Position numbers and translations under genes: made by a program. This document shows, in pieces, positions 8,139 to 13,634 of a stretch of DNA of 13,634 bases; within the stretch, counting starts at the first letter, position 1; each line of letters opens with the position of its first letter. The DNA comes from JAWOGN01 sp046496815 (GTDB lineage Bacteria > Desulfobacterota > DSM-4660 > Desulfatiglandales > Desulfatiglandaceae), in contig JAWOGN010000058.1 in the NCBI GenBank assembly GCA_046496815.1, positions 1 through 13,634 of the forward strand, written 5' to 3'. A model generated the notes under the pieces. It was not told the DNA's origin and did not search any database. It was given only the letters and a program-made list of their open reading frames with translations.

Positions 8139-8230
8139 TCCTGGCCGAGTACTTACGATATCACTCGATAGCAAAAATACGGTGTATTCCCAATTAGTGT
8201 CAAGGACATGAAGCAAAGAGGAGCCCGGAA

Positions 8231-8944
8231 ATGATCAAAAGCTTGAGACAGCGCCTCGTCCTGTTTCTTCTCCTTCCCGTTGCCTTGCTTCTTTTCACCA
8301 TGGGCTTTATCGGTTTCATCTTTGCCAGGGCAACAATGCTGGATGAATGGCGACAAGCAGCCATACTTAAACTGCAGCGGGCCGCCCACCACATGGATAT
8401 GCGTCTCAGCAGACCGCGTCAGTGGATGGAAATGTTCCACAAGACCGGTGGCTACCGAGGGAGTGTGGCAATTCAGCAGTGGATTCTTGACCAGCTAAAA
8501 GACCTTGAAGGTGTCACAAAAGTTGATCTTGAGTGGGTGGAGAATAGTCCTGAACCTATGCCCATGCAGCGCCATGGATCTCGGATGGGCAGAACCGGCA
8601 TGATGCGGTTTCATGGTGTGAGAATCTCCGACGTGACATCGCCCCATTACGACACCCGCGCAGGAGAAGAGACCGTGAGGCTGATTTCAGACCTTAAAGA
8701 CAAATCCGGTGAGACGATCGGCAGGCTGAAAGTCTCCCTCCGTTTTTCATACCTTATGCAGGATATAATAAAGTTGGGCTGGTGGCAGAGTGATCTGGCT
8801 TGCCTGGTGGACAGTTCCGGGAGATATCTTGCGCATACCGAAGCATGGATGAAAGGCCGCAATTACCTCGGAGAAACGCACGATCCCCGAAGAAAACAAG
8901 GTCAAAGCTTGAATTGTGAATTAGTTTCAGTAAAGATTTTTTGA
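8231..8944 (+). CDS. Truncated membrane sensor histidine kinase, N-terminal part only
   Basis: A 237-residue product preceded by GAGGAG and 92 bases after the pump gene, so probably in the same operon. Residues 8-33 form one membrane helix. The rest is a periplasmic Cache-like sensor region: a long helix (37-60), the Met/His-rich stretch 108-130 (PEPMPMQRHGSRMGRTGMM), and a second strand-rich part ending CLVDSSGRYLAHTEAWMKGRNYLGETHDP, a pattern common in sensor kinases of this type. From about residue 220 the sequence turns into an unrelated tail (RRKQGQSLNCELVSVKIF) and stops. There is no second membrane helix, HAMP, HisKA or ATPase domain, so it cannot signal alone. It is most likely a decayed copper/silver sensor. 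The break point is near 8890. Confidence 0.75.
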   Translation: MIKSLRQRLVLFLLLPVALLLFTMGFIGFIFARATMLDEWRQAAILKLQRAAHHMDMRLSRPRQWMEMFHKTGGYRGSVAIQQWILDQLKDLEGVTKVDLEWVENSPEPMPMQRHGSRMGRTGMMRFHGVRISDVTSPHYDTRAGEETVRLISDLKDKSGETIGRLKVSLRFSYLMQDIIKLGWWQSDLACLVDSSGRYLAHTEAWMKGRNYLGETHDPRRKQGQSLNCELVSVKIF

Positions 8945-9092
8945 CAAAATATGGATTATATCGTGTTTGGCTTTCAGCGATTGTTGAGAACGGAACATGT
9001 CAATGGATTAAATAGTGCTGCTTCATGTTAAATTACGGTGTCAACATATTGATCGGTGCGGGATCTCGCTTTAGAGTGATCATTGAGAAGCC

Positions 9093-9152
9093 TATCAAGT
9101 ATTGTCCGGGAAGTCATAAGCTCCATGAGCTTCTCTGGCTTATAACTTGATA
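9093..9152. repeat. Nested inverted repeat
   Basis: TATCAAGT (9093-9100) pairs with ACTTGATA (9145-9152), and ATAAGC (9116-9121) pairs with GCTTAT (9138-9143). Overlapping the inner pair, AAGCTC-CAT-GAGCTT (9118-9132) is a perfect hairpin. There is no T-run, so it is not a standard terminator. Function unknown. Confidence 0.55.
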
Positions 9153-9284
9153 ATGAAGTTTACCGCCTTTTCGAACTGTTCAGAAATGCAGCTTACGATC
9201 AGCAGCTTTTGGCAAAAAAACCATTTAGAACTGGAATGACTTGATTGGGAATTGGATGGTCTTGAAATGTAAAATTATTTGAGG

Positions 9285-9341
9285 CTTGCGGTTGAAAGCT
9301 GTCGTGCGATAGGCCGCGTAGGAAAGTATGATTGCCGCAAG
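9285..9341. repeat. Inverted repeat with 43-base loop
   Basis: CTTGCGG (9285-9291) is the exact reverse complement of CCGCAAG (9335-9341). The enclosed sequence is purine-rich and could fold further (GGCCGCG within it). It does not fit a tRNA. Function unknown; a chance pairing cannot be excluded. Confidence 0.4.
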
Positions 9342-9365
9342 GCAGAACCCCTCTGATCGAAACTT

Positions 9366-9390
9366 CGAATCTCAATTTGTATCAGATTCG
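9366..9390. repeat. Short inverted repeat
   Basis: CGAATCT (9366-9372) and AGATTCG (9384-9390) are perfect 7-base arms around an 11-base loop, about 165 bases from the ancestral chrA stop. No poly-T follows on either strand, so a terminator role is weak. Confidence 0.4.
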
Positions 9391-9555
9391 GCAACTGTAA
9401 TTTTGGCGCGGGTTGTCAAGATATCTCAGGTTCCGATGGCCGCTGATTTTTTCAGGTATGTATAGGATATCGATCACCCCGTATAAGAAAAGCGTAATTC
9501 TGGAAAGTTATATTCATGCGATGTTACCTTTTGGAACTTGGTATGATCCTGGTTA

Positions 9556-9720
9556 TCATATTCTATTAATTACCGTCTGCCAGATCACTCCTGCCGCGGC
9601 TCCCATTGGCACCAGATAGTGAATGGGAAAGTGAAATTTTTGCAATAACAGCAGTGAGATTATTGCCGATACCAGGGAGAAAAAATCGATACTGCTTTGA
9701 GGCAAAATCACCTTTATATG
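9556..9720 (-). pseudogene. Out-of-frame C-terminal end of chrA
   Basis: Read in the shifted frame, this stretch gives 54 residues starting HIKVILPQSSIDFFSLVSAI, then a leucine-rich membrane helix and a second hydrophobic segment ending GVIWQTVINRI before TGA. It continues the hydrophobic pattern of ChrA exactly where the main frame loses it (after F382, codon 9722-9724). Joining the two would give a protein of about 437 residues, a normal ChrA length. Confidence 0.75.
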
Positions 9721-10867
9721 CAAACCAAACCGCCAGATTGAGCACCACACCCACCACAGCAGCTGTAACACCGGTTAACGCCGCCTGAAGCCTCTGGTTG
9801 CCGGCCATGGCCTCGATGAATGGTGCGCCGGCAAATATGAAAAAAAAACATGGCAGAAACGTCACATAGGTGGTGATCAATGCACCGAAGATTCCTGCCG
9901 TTAATGGATTGAGTGCTCCGGGCAGGTTCCAAGCCCCGAGAAAACCGACATACTGCGTTACCATGATCAACGGACCGGGGGTGGATTCTGCCAGGCCGAG
10001 GCCGATGAGCATCTGTTGCATGGCAAGCCATCCTTTGGAAACGGCGACATCGGCGATGTAGCTCAATACGGCGTAGGCCCCGCCGAAGGTTACGAAGGCG
10101 GCTTTGGTGAAAAATAAGGCGATCTGTGTCAGCGTATCGCTGTACCCCCGAAAGATCAATAGGCTTCCGACGACAGCGGCCCACAAGACAAAGCAGATGA
10201 GAAAGACCCGCAAGACATGGCCAAAAGACGGTCGCGCCCTGTTCTCCCTCACTGCGGGCTCGTCTTCGATAAGACATTCACGGGTTTGAGCATCGAAGTT
10301 GCCTTGACAGAAAACCTGTGGCAACCGGCGCTGCATGAGCAGTCCCCCAAGCGCGGCCACGGCCACGATATAAGGAAATGCCACTTTGAAGAAGTAAATG
10401 GCAATAAACGCCGCAGCTGCAAATGCATAGAGCACCTTATGTTTGAGCGCCTTTTTGCCGATGCGCATTACCGCTTCGATTACCACAGCCACCACCACCG
10501 GTTGGATGCCATAAAATGCGGCTGCCACAGCCGGGATGTCGACATGCGCCACTGCCAGGTAGCTGAGCAGCAGCATAACGAAGATCGAGGGAATCACGAA
10601 CAGGGCGCCGGCTAAAATACCGCCCGTTGTACCGTGCAACCGCCAACCGATATAGGTGGCCAGTTGCTGGGCTTCCGGCCCCGGCAAAAGCATGCAGAAA
10701 TTGAGCGCCCGCAGGAACTGGTTTTCGCCGAGCCATCGACGACGCTCCACCACCTCTTGGTGCATGATGGCAATCTGACCGGCCGGTCCGCCGAAGCTGA
10801 TGAAACCCAACTTGGTCCAGAACTTCAAGGCTTCCTTAAAAGGGATTGTCTGGGATGAAACTTTCAT
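9566..10867 (-). CDS. chrA: Chromate efflux transporter ChrA with frameshifted C-terminus
   Basis: A 433-residue inner membrane protein of the CHR superfamily, which exports chromate. Both homologous halves are present: FISFGGPAGQIAIMHQEVVE (about 22-41) with PGPEAQQLA (62-70), and FGGAYAVLSYIA (261-272) with ESTPGPLIMVTQYVGF (294-309). The frame reads normally to LNLAVWF (376-382), then changes to a polar, serine-rich tail ending GRSDLADGN, although the family continues with membrane helices there. The missing hydrophobic end is found in another frame directly below (9556-9720). A 1- or 2-base indel near 9721 explains this; it may be real decay or a sequencing error. The start overlaps the MFS stop by four bases (ATGA) with GGGAGAG upstream, indicating translational coupling. 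Confidence 0.88.
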   Translation of the reverse strand: MKVSSQTIPFKEALKFWTKLGFISFGGPAGQIAIMHQEVVERRRWLGENQFLRALNFCMLLPGPEAQQLATYIGWRLHGTTGGILAGALFVIPSIFVMLLLSYLAVAHVDIPAVAAAFYGIQPVVVAVVIEAVMRIGKKALKHKVLYAFAAAAFIAIYFFKVAFPYIVAVAALGGLLMQRRLPQVFCQGNFDAQTRECLIEDEPAVRENRARPSFGHVLRVFLICFVLWAAVVGSLLIFRGYSDTLTQIALFFTKAAFVTFGGAYAVLSYIADVAVSKGWLAMQQMLIGLGLAESTPGPLIMVTQYVGFLGAWNLPGALNPLTAGIFGALITTYVTFLPCFFFIFAGAPFIEAMAGNQRLQAALTGVTAAVVGVVLNLAVWFAYKGDFASKQYRFFLPGIGNNLTAVIAKISLSHSLSGANGSRGRSDLADGN

Positions 10868-12129
10868 TTATCTCTCCCTATCGGGTTCGAAACGGATAGG
10901 TCACGGCCGAAAACAGCGAATCCAATAGTGCCGATGATCCCAAAAATAAACGCAGTGATCAGGTTGGTCCGCGGGCTGATTTGCCACAGAAACGCCCCGC
11001 CAAAGGCAGCCACAGCGACAAATATGTCCCGGATCAGGTAATACAGGCCGAACATGCCCGCCTTGCAGTGTTCCGGGGACAAATCCATGATCAGGGCCTT
11101 GCGGGTGGGTTCGCCGAACTCCTTCAGCCCCCGTAGGACAAAGGCCAGTACCAGCCATTCAAAAGAACGGCTGAAAAGAAGCATCAGAGGAAACAGGGAA
11201 AAAAAGACAAAGGTGGTGAGCACATACGGCTTCTTGCTGCTGCGATCTGCCAGGTAGGCCACCGGAATATACACCAGGACGGCCGTGGCCATTTCTATCG
11301 ACGTCAGCAGACCAAACTGCACTGCCGATACCGGTTGGGCGATCGTCCTCATGCACCAGACCACAACAAATGCGTAGGGAATCTGCTCGCAGAACCGGAT
11401 AAGAATATCGGTAACCAGTAAGCCTCTCATGGCCGGGTTCATGAGCCTCAGCAACGTTAGCGGATTCTTCTCCGGCGTGAGCCGGCATATATCGCCTGAG
11501 GATTCAACTTCCGGCCTGTCGTCTTCGATCATTCGCTGCTGCAGGATCAATGCCGCTGCAGCCATGGCCAGGGCAGCACCAAAAGCGATGCGGACACCAT
11601 CACGTTCACCCCACACATCGATGAACATACCGCCGAGCAGAGGACCCAGCGCCATGGGGATGCGTCGTACCAGCGAGTGCATGCTCACGCCCATGGTCCG
11701 CTTGTTTTGGGGCAGTACCCTGTAGATCAGGCTGAGAGTGGCAGGCATGGAAATGGCCGACCAGGAAATGAACAGCACCGCTCCGGCCAGCACCGCCTGC
11801 CAGGCAGGGACCAGCATCACAAGCGCGAAACCGGCCATGGCCACCAGGTTAAAGATCAGAAGGGATTTCTTGGTGCCCAGTCGATCCGACAGGTAGCCTC
11901 CCGGAAACGAGTACAGGGCCGAAAGCAGGTTGTCCATGGCCTGCAGCAGCCCGATGGCCAATATTCCGCCCCCTAGGGCCAGCATGTAAATGGGCAGAAA
12001 CCGTTCGGCCATCCGTTCACCCATGCCCACCAGCACCACCATGGCCAATACCCCGACGGTGCTTCTTTGCAGACCAAGGAAGCTGGAGAGCCTTAAGGCG
12101 TGGGTATTTTTTGTTTCAGAAGTCGACAT
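10864..12129 (-). CDS. MFS transporter in the chromate operon
   Basis: A 421-residue major facilitator with about 12 hydrophobic segments. The signature between helices 2 and 3 is present (GGYLSDRLGTKKSLL), and a degenerate copy occurs in the second half (VAYLADRSSKKPYV), with a polar central loop (about residues 205-225) between the halves. The start at 12129 is chosen because AAAGGA lies 7 bases upstream; an ATG at 12177 lacks a ribosome site and would overlap the chrB frame. The ribosome site overlaps the chrB stop codon, and the gene's own stop overlaps the chrA start, so the three were built as one operon. The substrate cannot be read from the sequence. A role in chromate, sulfate or general metal tolerance is suggested only by position. 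Confidence 0.88.
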   Translation of the reverse strand: MSTSETKNTHALRLSSFLGLQRSTVGVLAMVVLVGMGERMAERFLPIYMLALGGGILAIGLLQAMDNLLSALYSFPGGYLSDRLGTKKSLLIFNLVAMAGFALVMLVPAWQAVLAGAVLFISWSAISMPATLSLIYRVLPQNKRTMGVSMHSLVRRIPMALGPLLGGMFIDVWGERDGVRIAFGAALAMAAAALILQQRMIEDDRPEVESSGDICRLTPEKNPLTLLRLMNPAMRGLLVTDILIRFCEQIPYAFVVVWCMRTIAQPVSAVQFGLLTSIEMATAVLVYIPVAYLADRSSKKPYVLTTFVFFSLFPLMLLFSRSFEWLVLAFVLRGLKEFGEPTRKALIMDLSPEHCKAGMFGLYYLIRDIFVAVAAFGGAFLWQISPRTNLITAFIFGIIGTIGFAVFGRDLSVSNPIGRDK

Positions 12130-12136
12130 GATACCG

Positions 12137-12142
12137 TCCTTT
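12137..12142 (-). promoter_or_regulatory. Ribosome binding site of the MFS gene, overlapping the chrB stop
   Basis: On the minus strand AAAGGA lies 7 bases before the ATG at 12129, and its first two bases belong to the TAA that ends the chrB frame. It decides the MFS start and shows that the gene order was originally coupled. Confidence 0.6.
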
Positions 12143-12383
12143 ACGATTCCCTCCTGGTCACATCCAGCCGGCACCATGCATACAGGGCGTCGTAAACCTC
12201 AAACTGCCTATTGAGGTTTTTAATGTCATCTGGAAAGCGTAGGCTGTAGCCTACGGCGATGGCTTCGAAACCGGTCGCCAGGGAATCAGCATCAAGGTGT
12301 CCGGTGTCTGCCGCATTGATGGCTTTGGCCATGCGCAGCAGCGCTGGGTCGGTTACCTGCGTGAATGGTTCGATGCGAATCAC
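12141..12383 (-). pseudogene. chrB: chrB remnant, C-terminal part only
   Basis: An 80-codon frame whose product resembles the end of ChrB, the chromate-sensing regulator/resistance protein. TDPALLRMAKAINAADTGHL and, near the end, FEVYDALYAWCR are features of the C-terminal Chrome_Resist domain. The family is about 300 residues, so the N-terminal regulatory part and the first half of this domain are missing. The only usable start is a GTG at 12383 without a ribosome site. The frame continues open 11 codons further (…CLVIRIEPF) to a TAG at 12417-12419, with no ChrB-like sequence beyond. The front end was probably lost in a rearrangement near 12400, where base composition changes. It lies 11 bases from the MFS start. 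Confidence 0.75.
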
Positions 12384-12422
12384 CAGACATAGTGAATGAT
12401 CCTGTATTGTAGGTCTCTATTT

Positions 12423-13262
12423 TTATTGCTTTTTCGCGACAACCGCGAATTCATTGGCTACTGGTTCGAATGGTGTGCCTGCAACATCTGAATAAAGCGC
12501 ATCGACTGCAAATCCACACCCTGCAAACTCCCTCTTAAGTGTTGTGGGGCTGAAATACTGGAGCCAGTTATAAATAGTCCGAGTGCGATCAGCTTCAATA
12601 ACTTCATATTTGTCGAGTACCACCTTTTCTGTTTCATACTTGAACGTATTCAGAAATCCATAATACTTATTGGGCGACCAAAAGCCATTTAGCAGATCGG
12701 CTTCATACTTTGCAATTTCCTCCCTTCGATCAAAGGCATTCAGTGAATAGACATCGAGAAGGACAGAACCGCCCGGTTCCAGAAACGTCTGAAATTTTAC
12801 AAGCATCTTTTTTCTTTGGGTGGGGTTTAGGGCGCAGAAGTCGCACATGATCATCAAGATGAGATCGAACCGATCATCTGTTTCATAATCTAGGTAATTC
12901 TCCGTTACATAATTGATTGATAATCCCTCTTTGTTGGCGAATTCCTGCGCATACTGAATTGATCTGTTTGAGAAATCTATCCCGGTCACATTTGCTTGAA
13001 GTTTTGCAAGCCTTGCAGCATACAGTCCGGGACCACAGCCGAAGTCGGCAATATTCATACCGGCTCCAATTTTGAAATGGGAGGTTATCCACTCAATGGA
13101 TCTTTCGATAAATGCCTCATGACGGGATGCAACATCAATGTGTTTGTTCAGGTGGAAAGAAATCATTTGCTTTGACGTATGATCATCTGTCCACAAGTCA
13201 CTTGCTGTATAGAACTCAAATGCTTTTGGACGTTCATTTATTTTTTCAAGAGCTTTAAACAT
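12423..13262 (-). CDS. Class I SAM-dependent methyltransferase
   Basis: A 279-residue soluble enzyme with a Rossmann-like methyltransferase fold. Motif I is IADFGCGPG (71-79), the acidic residue that binds the SAM ribose is D96 in VTGIDFSNRS, motif IV is FDLILMIMCDFCAL (132-145), and the post-motif turn is LEPGGSVLLD (161-170). An N-terminal helical cap (1-60) and a C-terminal beta-rich part (about 195-279) probably form the substrate site. The substrate is not evident: small molecule more likely than nucleic acid. The DNA is clearly AT-richer than the chromate genes downstream, and the gene stands where the chrB front end is expected, which suggests separate acquisition. The ribosome site is weak (GGATAAGAA). 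Its stop lies 39 bases before the chrB remnant, with no terminator in between. Confidence 0.88.
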   Translation of the reverse strand: MFKALEKINERPKAFEFYTASDLWTDDHTSKQMISFHLNKHIDVASRHEAFIERSIEWITSHFKIGAGMNIADFGCGPGLYAARLAKLQANVTGIDFSNRSIQYAQEFANKEGLSINYVTENYLDYETDDRFDLILMIMCDFCALNPTQRKKMLVKFQTFLEPGGSVLLDVYSLNAFDRREEIAKYEADLLNGFWSPNKYYGFLNTFKYETEKVVLDKYEVIEADRTRTIYNWLQYFSPTTLKREFAGCGFAVDALYSDVAGTPFEPVANEFAVVAKKQ

Positions 13263-13634
13263 TTCTTATCCGATCATTCTCCATGCCCATGCCCAGACCT
13301 AATAAAATATGGGTGAAAATATGAGTAGATGCAGATAAACTGACAAATACCTCAGTTCACAAAGTCTGTGATATCGATCAGAATAGAATTTGATGCTTTT
13401 CCGGACCGGTCCAGCCTTGGCAAGAAAACCAAATATCATCTGAATCCCATCATATAGCTACCACAACTGAAAAAGGGAAACAAAAATCACCTCATATGGA
13501 AGGCTTCGGCGCTAACAATACCGAATGGATTTCTGCATTATTTCTCAGTACAGGATTCTACCAAAAACCTGAGACGACAAATCTATAAAAAATTCATACA
13601 CTTAAAACCATAGGTTAGGCGGGCACTACTTGAA
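13263..13634. other. AT-rich region without a convincing gene
   Basis: About 370 bases upstream of the methyltransferase. The longest open stretch is a minus-strand frame of about 50 codons with no recognisable similarity. It holds a possible promoter (13318-13346) and a perfect 10-base palindrome, GGACCGGTCC, at 13403-13412 that may be chance. No terminal repeat of a mobile element was seen. Confidence 0.5.
13318..13346 (-). promoter_or_regulatory. Possible sigma-70 promoter of the methyltransferase gene
   Basis: On the minus strand TTGTCA (13341-13346) is followed after 17 bases by CATATT (13318-13323), giving five and four matches to the -35 and -10 consensus. It lies about 55 bases before the ATG. 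AT-rich DNA makes such matches by chance, so this is tentative. Confidence 0.3.

Larger units (their letters stand above)
8945..9555. other. Non-coding region with several inverted repeats
   Basis: About 610 bases, AT-richer than the genes on either side, with no convincing reading frame on either strand. It begins where the sensor kinase breaks off and ends at the damaged tail of chrA. It holds at least three inverted repeats, listed separately, and no transposase remnant that I recognise. It probably represents the scar of a deletion or a replaced segment. Confidence 0.6.

Noticed and set aside
6795..8216. Long minus-strand frame (473 codons) opposite the pump gene
   Set aside because: Its product is rich in His, Pro and Arg with no domain pattern, as expected for a shadow of the well-conserved CusA frame on the other strand.
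9281..9345. Possible tRNA or group II intron end
   Set aside because: The paired arms are not at tRNA distance and no anticodon or T-arm is seen; the intron domain V pattern is not met.
9413..9619. Plus-strand frame of 68 codons across the chrA tail
   Set aside because: It runs antisense into the chrA end, has no ribosome site and no recognisable pattern; the minus-strand reading is clearly the coding one.
13299..13466. Minus-strand open stretch of about 50 codons upstream of the methyltransferase
   Set aside because: No ribosome site, no family resemblance, and AT-rich DNA; a transposase fragment was considered but no motif supports it.

Overview
The window looks like accessory DNA of a Gram-negative bacterium, probably one of the Desulfobacterota (Deltaproteobacteria). 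This is inferred from the STAS/receiver-style signalling genes, a sigma-54-type promoter and a sensor-kinase-linked metal efflux operon; no rRNA or core marker is present to confirm it. No tRNA, rRNA, CRISPR array or intact mobile element was seen.

Left part (1-1900, + strand): the C-terminal end of a receiver-domain protein, then a STAS-like protein, a small protein of unknown function, a CheY/Rcp1-type response regulator, and a one-pass membrane protein with a Met/Trp/Gly-rich periplasmic segment and a C-terminal SHOCT domain. The first four are co-directional with gaps of about 60-90 bases and may form one signalling cluster.

Centre (2117-8944, + strand): a sigma-54 (-24/-12) promoter match precedes a complete Cus-type heavy-metal RND efflux operon: outer membrane channel (CusC-like), periplasmic adaptor with an N-terminal Met-containing metal-binding domain (CusB-like), and inner membrane pump (CusA-like). 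The pump has three methionines at the spacing of the E. coli CusA copper-binding triad, so Cu(I)/Ag(I) export is the likely function. The next gene encodes the N-terminal part of a membrane sensor kinase with a Met/His-rich stretch in its periplasmic domain. It stops before the second membrane segment and kinase core, and no sigma-54 activator follows. The control module therefore appears to have been cut off.

Right part (8945-13634): about 600 bases of non-coding, AT-richer DNA with several inverted repeats, then a minus-strand chromate operon that is damaged at both ends. It holds a 5'-truncated chrB remnant, an intact MFS transporter gene, and chrA with a frameshift just before its last membrane segments; MFS and chrA overlap by ATGA. 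Upstream of the chrB remnant, base composition drops and an intact SAM-dependent methyltransferase gene occupies the place where the chrB front end and the operon promoter should be. The last 370 bases are AT-rich with no convincing gene.

Overall, this is a copper/silver efflux operon that looks functional, beside eroding regulatory and chromate-resistance genes, with recombination junctions inferred near 8890 and 12400.
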